A program made the position numbers and the translations under genes. From positions 202,544-266,543 of the forward strand of contig NZ_JAMLFX010000002.1 of the NCBI RefSeq assembly GCF_023634765.1: a DNA stretch of 64,000 bases, in the 5' to 3' direction. Within the stretch, counting starts at the first letter, position 1. Every line of letters begins with the position of its first letter. Shown here one piece after another: positions 55,401 through 59,552 of this stretch. The notes beneath the pieces are model-generated. The model made no database searches. It was not told the DNA's origin and was given only the letters and a program-made list of their open reading frames with translations. The DNA comes from Pseudomonas sp. AKS31. Its GTDB lineage: Bacteria > Pseudomonadota > Gammaproteobacteria > Pseudomonadales > Pseudomonadaceae.

Positions 55401-58335
55401 GCCGACCCGGGACGGCGCGTTATTGCAAAAAGCACCGTTCAGTTTCGATGGTTCGGTGTGGGAATTCTTCTGGCCGCTGACCGCCGGTGTGCGTCTGGTG
55501 CTGGCACGGCCCGGCGGTCACCGTGAGCCGGCGTATCTGGCGCAGGTGATTCGTCAGCAAAGGGTTACGGTGGTCAAGTTTGTGCCGGCGCTGTTGCAGC
55601 AGTTTGTTGAACTGCAGCAGGTCAGTGAATGCACCAGCCTCACCGATATTTTCTGTGGTGGCGGCGAACTCACGGCGGCGCTGGCCGCTGCTGTGCGCCA
55701 GCATCTGCCGTGGGTGCGCCTGCATAACGTGTATGGCCCGACCGAAGCCACGGTCGACAGCACGGCGTGGACACTGGAACCGCACATGCCGGTGCCAACG
55801 TCGGAATTGCCGATCGGCAAAGCGATCTGCAATACGCGCCTGTATGTGCTCGATGCGCACGACCAAGCGGTGCCGCTGGGCGTCATTGGCCAGTTGCACA
55901 TCGGCGGCATCGGCGTGGCGCGCGGTTACATGGGACTGCCGCAGATGCAGGCCGAGCGCTTTATCGACAGTCCGTTTGTTGCCGGTGATCGCTTGTACCG
56001 TACCGGCGATCTGGTGCGGTACCGCGCTGACGGCAACCTCGAATTCCTCGGGCGCAACGACTTCCAGGTCAAGCTGCACGGCTTGCGCCTGGAACTCGGT
56101 GAAATTGAAGCACGGTTGATCCAGCACCCGCAGGTGCGCGAGGTGGTGGTGCTGATGCGCGACGAGCGTCTGGTCGCGTATTTCACTTTGCGCGAGGGCA
56201 GCGCTGCACCGGCTATCGACACGCTGCGCGCGTTCATCCTCGAACAATTGCCCGAGTACATGGTGCCGGGTGCGTTTGTTGCGCTCGACGTTTTGCCGCT
56301 GAGTCCCAACGGCAAGATCGACCGTCAGGCGCTGCCGGCACCGGGCATCGATGCGGTGCTCAGCCGACACTACGAAGCGCCGCAAGGCGAGGTCGAAACC
56401 GTGTTGGCGCGGGTCTGGGCTGAAGTGCTGAATGTCGAGCAGGTCGGACGCCACGACAACTTCTTCGAATTGGGCGGGCATTCGCTGTTGGCAATTCGTC
56501 TGGTCAACCTGCTGCAACGTGCGGGGCAGCCAGTGACGCTGGCCGAGCTGTTCCAGCGGCCGAGTGTCGAGTCGCTGGCGGCGCTGCTCAGTCAGCGCAG
56601 CGCAGTGCCCGAACAGCCGGAAGGACTGGTCGTGGTGCGACCGGGCGAGGGTGGCGATGCGCTGTTCCTGATCCATGAGTTCAGCGGCCGGGATGTGTAT
56701 TTTCCGGCATTGGCGATGCACATCGGCGGTCAGTTTCCGATTTACGGTTTGCCCGGTGTGCCGTTGGGACAACCGCAACTGCGCACCCTTGAATGCATGG
56801 CCACGCGGATGGTCGGGATTATCCGCGCGGTACAACCGCATGGCCCGTATCGTCTGGCCGGGTGGTCGTTTGGCGGCTTGCTGGCGTATGAAATCGCTCA
56901 GCAGTTGCTCGGCCTCGATGAGGCGGTGGCGTTTGTCGGCCTGCTCGATACCTACGCGCCGCATCCGGCCAGTCAGGATAAAACCCGATGGAGCGGCGAG
57001 CATCGCGACAAGCGTCAGTTGCTTGAGCACTGCCGCGCGCGTTCGCAGCTGCGTGGTGCAGAAGGGCAGGCAGCATTGGCTGACGTCGCCAGGCTGGAGG
57101 CTGAAGTCGAACTCATCGGGTTCGATGAACTGTTCCAGCGCTGCTGCGAACAGCAATTGCCCGACCCGGAGCTGGCCGCGCTGACAGCGGAGCAGGCCTG
57201 GAGCTACTTCGACCGTGAGGCCGCTCATGGCCTGGCGCTGGCGCATTACCGGGTCAGCCCGGCCAGTCAGCTGGTGCACTTGTTCCGCGCTCAGGCACTG
57301 ATGCCGGGGCAGGCGCAGCCGAGTCCGACCCGAGGTTGGGAAAACACGATCAGTACCGGTTTGCTGCGCTGCATCGATGTCCCGGGGGATCACCGCAGCA
57401 TGATGAAAGCCCCGGATATTCAGGCGCTCGGTCAGGCCTTGAGTCAGGCCATGGCCGCTGCGCAGGCTCCGGAGCCAGAGGCCTATCAACCGCTGTTGAC
57501 CATTCAGAGCGGGCACGCCGGGCATGCGCCGATCTTCTGCGTGCCGGGGGCGGGCGACAGTGTCACCGGGTTCATTCACCTGACCGAAGCCTTGGGCCCG
57601 GAGTGGCCGATCATCGGCCTGCAACCGCGCGGGCTGGACGGCAGCAGTGTGCCGCACAGTCAGGTCGAGGCCGCTGCCGCGTTCTATCTGCAGGCGATCG
57701 CGCAGGTCTACCCGCATGGTCCGGTGCATTTGATCGGCCACTCTTTCGGGGGATGGGTCGCGCATGCCATGGCCGCGCAATTGCAGGCGGCCGGGCGTGA
57801 GGTGGCGTCGTTGACCCTGATCGACAGCGAGTCTCCCGGTGGCAACGGTACGGCGGGCAAGCCTTACACGACGACTGCCGCGCTGGAACGCTTGATCGAG
57901 ACGCTGCAACTGTCCAGCGGCAAGTCGTTGGGCATCGATCCACTGGCGTTCGCCGAGGCTGACGACAGCACGCAAATGCGCCTGTTGCACGAGGGCATGG
58001 TGCGCGCCGGTGTGTTGTCGGCGCGTTCGTCAGCGCAGGCCATGCACGGCCCGGTACGCACCTTCGCCACAGCCTTGCGCACGGTCTATCAACCGCAACT
58101 GGCCTACACCGGGCCGGTGCGGCTGGCGCTGGTCGATGACCCGACGCTGGATGCGTGGGGCAATCAGCGCGAGCAAGCGGCGATGGTCGCAGGCTGGCAG
58201 CGCCAGGTGACGGATCTGGCGGTGTGGTACGGGCCGGGCAACCACTTCACGATTCTCAAGGCGCCCAACGTCTTCAGTCTCGCGGCGTGGTGGCATGACG
58301 GCCTGCAAGTGCCGGCCGGCCAAGTGCTGTCCTGA
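40492..58335 (+). CDS. Lipopeptide NRPS C (5 modules plus tandem thioesterases)
   Basis: A 5947-residue terminal synthetase, the largest gene in the window. Residues 1-60 form a TubC-like docking domain (MNVIELLATLKAKDIQLAV). Five C-A-T modules have adenylation cores near 714, 1761, 2841, 3885 and 4940 and carrier serines near 1098, 2153, 3226, 4278 and 5331. Condensation types are dual C/E (modules 7 and 9) and LCL (modules 8, 10 and 11). Two thioesterases end the protein, with nucleophiles Ser5459 in GWSFGG and Ser5751 in GHSFGG; tandem TEs release and cyclise Pseudomonas lipopeptides. The GTG start overlaps the NRPS B stop, with GGAG 8 nt upstream. It corresponds to arfC. Confidence 0.96.
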   Translation: MNVIELLATLKAKDIQLAVTDDQLLVNGNKQALSDPALLAALREHKPALIELIKAGHYSATKAGQVEVPANGIAADATQINPSMLTLVELDQTSIDHLVAQVPGGAANVQDIYPLAPLQEGILYHHVSGGEGDPYVMQSQFAFASRERFQAFAQALQTVIDRHDILRTSVHWQGLDAPVQVVWRRAELPVEEVIVPDADSDVLAYLHQRFDARHFRLEVSRAPLMRLAHAWDDAGQRVIATLLFHHMALDHSALDVVRHEMRACLSGQRELLGRPVPFRNYVAQARLGVSEAEHEVFFREMLSDIDEPTLPYGLQDVQGDGSEIAELSQPIEPLLGQRLRAQARQLGVSAASLFHLGWAQVLAALTGKQHVVFGTVLMGRMQGAEAVDRALGIFINTLPLRVNVDSADVRAAVNATHARLTTLMRHEYAPLALAQRCSNVVAPTPLFSTLLNYRHSHNVTTASAETLAAWEGIATLHSEERTNYPLTLSVDDLGDAFSLTLLASTQIDPQRICAYMHCALENLLLALEQAPQTPVNQLSVLPAVELEQVLVGFNATHMNFPPTQPLQQRFEAQVAQRPEALAAVFADAQLTYAELNRHANALAHHLIERGVKPDDRVAIVARRGLDTLIGLVAILKAGAAYVPVDPAHPAERLHYLLSDSTPVLVLTQTDLRARLPALDVPVIDLDRCTWPLTCTFDPQVPGLTASHLAYVIYTSGSTGLPKGVMVEHQTLNNLVDWHCTAFDLCAGRHTSSLAGFGFDAMAWEVWPALCAGATLHLAPNHDGNEDIDALLAWWCAQPLDVSFLPTPVAEYAFSQNLEHPTLRTLLIGGDRLRQFNRNQHFDVINNYGPTEATVVATSGRVDSGDALHIGKPVSNATVYLLDEHLRPVPLGVAGELYVGGAGVARGYLNRPQMTAERFLRDPFSRLPSARMYRTGDLARWREDGTLEYLGRNDDQVKIRGVRIELGEIETCLNQLPGIQEAVLLAREDQPGQPRLVAYFTEQAQVETLPVGELRAQLLSRLPEYMVPVAFVKLAALPLTANGKVDRKALPAPELSALFTREYAAPEGEVENALAQIWAEVLQVERVGRQDHFFELGGHSLLAMRMVSQVRQRLGVELALTELFANAELAAVAAVLSAAGRCTQPEIVPVPRDGALPLSFAQQRLWFLAQMEGANTAYNIPVALRLRGRLDDAALQRALARIVARHETLRSRFAQFNDQAQVLIAPVDSGLLLRVEDLRQHSQPEQALQALIQGEASGPFDLQDDALIRGRLVRLADDHHVLLLTLHHIISDGWSMGVLTRELMALYQAFSHGQPDPLPPLTLQYSDYAVWQRRWLSGEVLQRQSEYWQQTLAGAPALLTLPTDRVRPAQQDYAGSTVEVVLDERLSAGLKALAQRHGVTMYMLMLGAWASLLSRLSGQAEVIIGSPVANRTRAEIEGLIGMFVNTLALRIDTSGALSSEALLAQVKARTLQAQAHQDLPFEQVVEITRPARSMAHSPLFQAMFSWDSGHGASLSLGELTLQSVAEPSHFAKFDLSLTLAEAPDGIRGVLEYAIALFDESTIQRYVGYFRCLLQAMVSNDQAVLEQVTLLADDERQHLLVDLNATAVTHDLEQTVHGRFETQVLRTPDADAVVAGELRLSYAELNRRANQLAHHLRQCGVDSDARVAICVERGPELLVGLLAILKAGGAYVPLDPGYPAERLAYMLEDSAPVTVLVHAPTRALIGKWAGVRVDFDECNWQDLAQSNPQVPGLSAANLAYVIYTSGSTGKPKGVMVEHRNLGNLLHWSASLCPLSTGAALLQKTPFSFDASVWELFWPLSCGMRLVLAGPDDHRDPAALVQLIREQQVNVIQFVPALLQQFLEVEEVCECSSLTDVFCGGGELTAALVRSVRERLPQVRLHNVYGPTEATVDSTVWTLEPHSPVPQGAPPIGKPLCNTRVYILDAHQQPTPLGVVGEMYLGGVQVTRGYLNRPELTAERFLDDPFSDQPGARMYRTGDVVRYLADGNIEYLGRNDDQVKIRGLRIELGEIQAHLAQVDGVREAAVLAREDVPGDQRLVAYYSGELLETDQLRSQLLTHLPDYMVPAVFVHVQALPLSPNGKLDRQALPAPDQSALLTREYEAPIGEVETVIAGLWAELLKVERVGRFDHFFELGGHSLMAVNLVARMRRAGLSADTRVLFGQPTLAALAAAVGGEPEAAVPANLVPADCTRITPDLLPLVALDQTTIDRIVASVPGGARNVQDIYPLAPLQTGILFHHLSAAQGDPYVLQAQFAFADEQRLQVFTDALQRVIERHDILRTSLFWEGLDEPVQVVWREASLSCEALQLDGEAGDALSQLRRRFTIDNYRMPVTEAPLMRVVYSRDEPHQRIVALLLFHHLVMDHVALEVLQHEMQAFLLGNAGQLSEPVPYRNYVAHTRCGLTEHEHASFFGEMLGAVDEPTLPYGHNLASDGPAQEAQLDLESALSHSVRQQARRLGVSAASLMHLAWAQVLGQLSGRDAVVFGTVLLGRLQGGEGSERALGVFINTLPLCIELRAHSVKGAALATHERLSQLLVHEHAQLAQVQQCSAMPSGTPLFSTLLNYRHSAPVGPISAEVQAAWQGMQLLDAEEHTNYRLTLSVDDLGEDFRLKVLAGAGMDAQRICGYMQGALSTLLDALEHTPHAGFDRLSILPATERQQLLVDFNSTEAVFPRGLTIAQRFESQVAERPQAIAAVFAGQPLTYLQLNRQANALAHHLIAMGVKADDRVAIVARRGLDTLVGLVAILKAGAGYVPIDPAHPAERIRYLLSDSAPVAVLTQSDLHQRLPLLSVPVIDVDLCAWPAQAQHNPAVPGLTAAHLAYVIYTSGSTGLPKGVMVEHQTLSNLVDWHCEAFNLRAGSHTSSLAGFGFDAMAWEVWPALCVGATVFLAPTHDGAEDVDGLLDWWRAQPLDVSFLPTPVAEYAFSQNLDHPTVHTLLIGGDRLRQFSRDQRFAVINNYGPTEATVVATSGRIEVGEALHIGKPVANAAVYLLDEQQRPVPMGVMGELYVGGAGVARGYLNRADLTAERFLHDPFSRTPNARMYRTGDLARWRDDGSLEYLGRNDDQVKIRGMRIELGEIETRLNQLPGVNEAVLLAREDQPGQPRLVAYFTEQAGAEPLELGELRAQLLTQLPDYMVPAAFVRLEALPLTANGKVDRKALPKPDLAALPTREYAVPQGELEIALAQIWAEVLQVEQVGRHDHFFELGGHSLLAMRMVSLIRQRLGVELALSDLFADAQLSAVAEVLNRAGRSALPEILPAPRDQALPMSFAQQRLWFLAQMAGGNSAYNIPLGLRLRGHLDVDALQSALARIVARHETLRSRFIRLDDSAQVSIAPVDNGWLLRVEDLRQQPQAEHTLQILMAQEASTAFDLQNDSLIRGRLVRLADDHHVLLLTVHHIVADGWSMGVLTAELMALYQAFSQGQSDPLPVLTLQYGDYAVWQRRWLSGEVLQRQSEYWQQTLEGAPALLTLPTDRPRPAQQDYTGGNVEVLLDQRLSAALKALSQRHGVTLFMTVMSAWALLMSRLSGQTDVVIGAPVANRSRAEVEGLIGMFVNTLAVRIDTSGAPSVEALLARVKARTLEAQAHQDLPFEQVVEITRPVRSLAHSPLFQTTLSWDSSVGPQLALGELTLEGVAGPGEVAKFDLTLTLGEVNGVIRGSLNYATALFDALTIKRYIGYFERLLEAMISGEQTVLEQVPLLATDELQHLLHDFNATARDYPQTLTVHGIFQQQAAAHPKAVAAVHGAHSLSYFELNAQANRLAHHLIAHGVQPGDHVAILLPRSLELLVAQLAVAKCAAAYVPLDINAPGERQAFMVEDCRAVALLTLSSEVIDYVAPRIDLDTLTLNGQPTHNPNLVQSSEALAYIMYTSGSTGTPKGVMVPHRGIGRLVLNNGYADFNAQDRVVFASNPAFDASTMDIWGPLLNGGRVVIIDHQTLLDPNAFGRELNASGATILFVTTALFNQYVQLIPQSLKGLRILLCGGERGDPAAFRRLLAEAPALRIVHCYGPTETTTYATTFEVREVAENAESVPIGGPIANTQVYVLDAYQQPVPMGVTGELYIGGQGVALGYLNRPDLTAEKFLCDPFSEMPGALLYRTGDLARWLASGQLDCIGRNDDQVKIRGFRIELGEIENRLLNCPGIREAVVLARRDAQDATRLVAYYTAHDGVLDSAELHAQLHARLPEYMLPSAWVQLDVLPLNNNGKVDRKALPAPTQETLLSRVYEAPANSLEISLAQVWAEVLQVEQVGRHDNFFELGGHSLLAMRMLSQVREQLDVELALADLFANPELAAVAEVLSQAERSSLPAILPAPRDQALPLSFAQQRLWFLAQMDGGNTAYNIPLGLHLRGRLDAVALQRALARIVERHETLRSRFAQLNDQAQVLIAPVDSGLPLIAEDWRQQPQTDETLRALIETEARGPFNLQYGPLIRGRLVQLADEHHVLLLTMHHIISDGWSMGVLTRELMALYQAFSRGEDDPLPPLALQYTDYAVWQRRWLSGEVLQRQSDYWQQTLAGAPALLSLPTDRPRPAQQDHHGGSVEIVLDEQTSAGLKTLCQRHAVTPYMVIMSAWAMLLTRLSGQSDVIIGSPVANRTRAEIEGLIGMFVNTLALRIDTSGDLTGAALLARVKAQTLAAQAHQDLPFEHVVEITRPLRSLSHTPLFQTLVSWDSSVAPALALDGLTLEGVAGENHFVKFDLSLSLGESEHGVRGSLRYATALFDESTVRRFVGYLQRLLVALVIDDQAVLAQVNLLAADEQQRVLDDFNATALDCPVEQPIQSLFEAQVQRQPDAIAVQSGEHSLTYRELNARANRLAHHLREQGVGPDARVALCVERGLDLVVGLLGILKAGGAYVPLDPAYPVERLDFMLRDCAPVAVLVQTATRSLFAGSDVAVIDFDQCNWHDQSENDPQVSGLSPSNLAYMIYTSGSTGTPKGVMLEHRGLCNLVHWGSQICPPTRDGALLQKAPFSFDGSVWEFFWPLTAGVRLVLARPGGHREPAYLAQVIRQQRVTVVKFVPALLQQFVELQQVSECTSLTDIFCGGGELTAALAAAVRQHLPWVRLHNVYGPTEATVDSTAWTLEPHMPVPTSELPIGKAICNTRLYVLDAHDQAVPLGVIGQLHIGGIGVARGYMGLPQMQAERFIDSPFVAGDRLYRTGDLVRYRADGNLEFLGRNDFQVKLHGLRLELGEIEARLIQHPQVREVVVLMRDERLVAYFTLREGSAAPAIDTLRAFILEQLPEYMVPGAFVALDVLPLSPNGKIDRQALPAPGIDAVLSRHYEAPQGEVETVLARVWAEVLNVEQVGRHDNFFELGGHSLLAIRLVNLLQRAGQPVTLAELFQRPSVESLAALLSQRSAVPEQPEGLVVVRPGEGGDALFLIHEFSGRDVYFPALAMHIGGQFPIYGLPGVPLGQPQLRTLECMATRMVGIIRAVQPHGPYRLAGWSFGGLLAYEIAQQLLGLDEAVAFVGLLDTYAPHPASQDKTRWSGEHRDKRQLLEHCRARSQLRGAEGQAALADVARLEAEVELIGFDELFQRCCEQQLPDPELAALTAEQAWSYFDREAAHGLALAHYRVSPASQLVHLFRAQALMPGQAQPSPTRGWENTISTGLLRCIDVPGDHRSMMKAPDIQALGQALSQAMAAAQAPEPEAYQPLLTIQSGHAGHAPIFCVPGAGDSVTGFIHLTEALGPEWPIIGLQPRGLDGSSVPHSQVEAAAAFYLQAIAQVYPHGPVHLIGHSFGGWVAHAMAAQLQAAGREVASLTLIDSESPGGNGTAGKPYTTTAALERLIETLQLSSGKSLGIDPLAFAEADDSTQMRLLHEGMVRAGVLSARSSAQAMHGPVRTFATALRTVYQPQLAYTGPVRLALVDDPTLDAWGNQREQAAMVAGWQRQVTDLAVWYGPGNHFTILKAPNVFSLAAWWHDGLQVPAGQVLS
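40720..43900 (+). other. NRPS module 7: C/E-A(Leu)-T
   Basis: Pocket residues D-A-W-F-L-G-N-V-V specify leucine. The dual C/E domain shows HHVSGGEGD and HHMALDH and epimerises residue 6. The following C domain is LCL, so this residue should stay L-Leu. Confidence 0.87.
43930..47070 (+). other. NRPS module 8: LCL-A(Gln)-T
   Basis: The condensation domain is LCL type (SFAQQRLWFLAQM opening, HHIISDG). Pocket residues D-A-W-Q-F-G-V-V-D indicate glutamine. The next domain is dual C/E, giving D-Gln. Gln at position 8 separates amphisin/tensin-like products from arthrofactin and lokisin, which carry Ser. Confidence 0.8.
47105..50280 (+). other. NRPS module 9: C/E-A(Leu)-T
   Basis: Pocket residues D-A-W-F-L-G-N-V-V specify leucine. 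The dual C/E domain shows HHLSAAQGD and HHLVMDH. It is followed by an LCL domain, so L-Leu is predicted. The A domain is very similar to those of modules 1 and 7. Confidence 0.86.
50310..53450 (+). other. NRPS module 10: LCL-A(Ile/Val)-T
   Basis: LCL condensation domain (SFAQQRLWFLAQM, HHIVADG). Pocket residues D-A-M-F-L-G-C-T-Y form a branched-aliphatic code; Ile is favoured by the family template, but Val cannot be excluded. The A domain belongs to a different lineage from the Leu domains (AFDASTMDIWG in place of FDAMAWE). Confidence 0.7.
53460..56590 (+). other. NRPS module 11: LCL-A(Asp or Glu)-T
   Basis: LCL condensation domain (SFAQQRLWFLAQM, HHIISDG). Pocket residues D-G-W-K-F-G-V-V-D, with Lys at position 278, indicate an acidic residue; tensin has Glu and amphisin Asp at this place. 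No epimerising domain follows, so the residue is L and its carboxyl closes the ring. Confidence 0.7.
56620..57440 (+). other. Thioesterase domain TE1
   Basis: Alpha/beta-hydrolase thioesterase with nucleophile motif GWSFGG, a following Asp in GLLDTY and a late His in VPGDHRSMM. It is expected to release the chain and close the macrolactone. Confidence 0.85.
57490..58320 (+). other. Thioesterase domain TE2
   Basis: A second thioesterase with nucleophile motif GHSFGG, Asp in LIDSESPG and His in GPGNHFTIL, so its triad looks intact. In tandem TEs the second domain supports product release or proofreading. Confidence 0.85.
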
Positions 58336-58352
58336 TTGTTGTTTATCTATCA

Positions 58353-58375
58353 GAGCCCGGCCGCTGGCCGGGCTC
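58353..58375. promoter_or_regulatory. Hairpin in NRPS C - macA gap
   Basis: A perfect 10-bp GC-rich stem (GAGCCCGGCC with GGCCGGGCTC) and 3-nt loop lies 17 bp after the NRPS C stop and 27 bp before macA. No T run follows, so it is more likely a partial terminator or mRNA stabiliser than a full stop. Confidence 0.6.
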
Positions 58376-58401
58376 ACCCCTGAACGGACTTGTGGTTATT
58401 T

Positions 58402-59550
58402 ATGGAAAAGTCGAAGTTGCGCAAAGTCGGTATGGGTTTGGCGTTGGTGGCAGTGGCGGGATTGGCGTTCTACGCGGTGCAGGCACCGGCCGAAGCGCCG
58501 CAGTACCTGACCGCCCCGGTGGAACGCAGTGATATAGAAAACGCGGTGCTCGCCACCGGGTTGCTCGAAGGCGTCAAGCAAGTGGACGTCGGTGCGCAAG
58601 TGTCGGGGCAATTGAAGTCGCTCAAGGTCAAGGTCGGCGACAAAGTCAAAAAGGGCCAATGGCTGGCGGAAATCGATCCGCTGGTGTTGCAGAACACCCT
58701 GCGTCAGGCCCAGGTCGACGAGGAAAACCTGCAAGCGCAAAAACGCGCCACCCAGGCCCAGCTCAGGCAGACCAAAGCAATTTACGAGCGCTACAAGAAC
58801 TTGCAGGACGACGCGTCGATCTCGCGGCAGGACTTCGAAACCGCTGAGTCGAACTATCAGGTGCAGCAGGCCAATCTGATGTCGCTGGATGCGCAGATCA
58901 AAAGCGCGCACATCCAGATCGACACGGCCAAGGTCAATCTGGCGTACACGCGCATCGTCGCGCCGATCGATGGTGATGTGGTGGGCGTGGTGACCCAGGA
59001 AGGGCAAACGGTGATCGCCAGCCAACTGGCGCCGGTCCTGCTGAAACTGGCGGATCTGGACACCATGACGGTCAAGGCACAGGTGTCCGAAGCCGACGTG
59101 ATTCACATTGCGCCGGGGCAAGAGGTGTATTTCACCATTCTCGGCGAGGACAAACGCTACTACGCGAAACTGCGCGGCACCGACCCGGCGCCACAGAACT
59201 TTCTTGAAACACCGCCCGCCGGCACGCCGAAGCAAAGCAGCGCGGTGTTCTACAACGCGTTGTTCGAGGTGCCCAATCCTGACCATCGTTTGCGCATTTC
59301 CATGACCGCGCAGGTACGCATTATCCTCGACACCGCCAAGTCGGTGCTGACCGTGCCGGTGGCGGCGCTCGGCCCGCGCAATGCCGATGGCAGTTTTCCG
59401 GTACGCGTACTCGACGCCAAGGGCCACGCGCAGTCGCGCAACGTGCAGACCGGGATCAACAACAACGTCAAAGTGCAGATCAACGCCGGTCTGGCAGAAG
59501 GCGACCGCGTGGTGATCGGTGATCCGGTGAACAATGTGGCGGGGGCCTGA
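58402..59550 (+). CDS. macA: MacA-like periplasmic adaptor subunit
   Basis: A 382-residue membrane-fusion protein. It starts at the ATG at 58402 with one N-terminal membrane anchor (KVGMGLALVAVAGLAFYAV); an in-frame TTG at 58390 adds only 4 residues. A lipoyl/barrel-sandwich domain (VSGQLKSLKVKVGDKVKKGQWLAEIDP), a coiled-coil hairpin (about 95-165) and a beta-barrel domain (TRIVAPIDGDVVGV) follow. It bridges MacB and an outer-membrane channel. Only 2 bp separate it from macB. In lipopeptide loci (arfD, massD types) this pair exports the product. Confidence 0.95.
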   Translation: MEKSKLRKVGMGLALVAVAGLAFYAVQAPAEAPQYLTAPVERSDIENAVLATGLLEGVKQVDVGAQVSGQLKSLKVKVGDKVKKGQWLAEIDPLVLQNTLRQAQVDEENLQAQKRATQAQLRQTKAIYERYKNLQDDASISRQDFETAESNYQVQQANLMSLDAQIKSAHIQIDTAKVNLAYTRIVAPIDGDVVGVVTQEGQTVIASQLAPVLLKLADLDTMTVKAQVSEADVIHIAPGQEVYFTILGEDKRYYAKLRGTDPAPQNFLETPPAGTPKQSSAVFYNALFEVPNPDHRLRISMTAQVRIILDTAKSVLTVPVAALGPRNADGSFPVRVLDAKGHAQSRNVQTGINNNVKVQINAGLAEGDRVVIGDPVNNVAGA

Positions 59551-59552
59551 GC

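Noticed and set aside
20807-58335. Repetitive DNA resembling tandem repeats or a CRISPR-like array
   Set aside because: The recurring segments of roughly 3.1 kb are homologous C-A-T modules in frame, not short spaced repeats.
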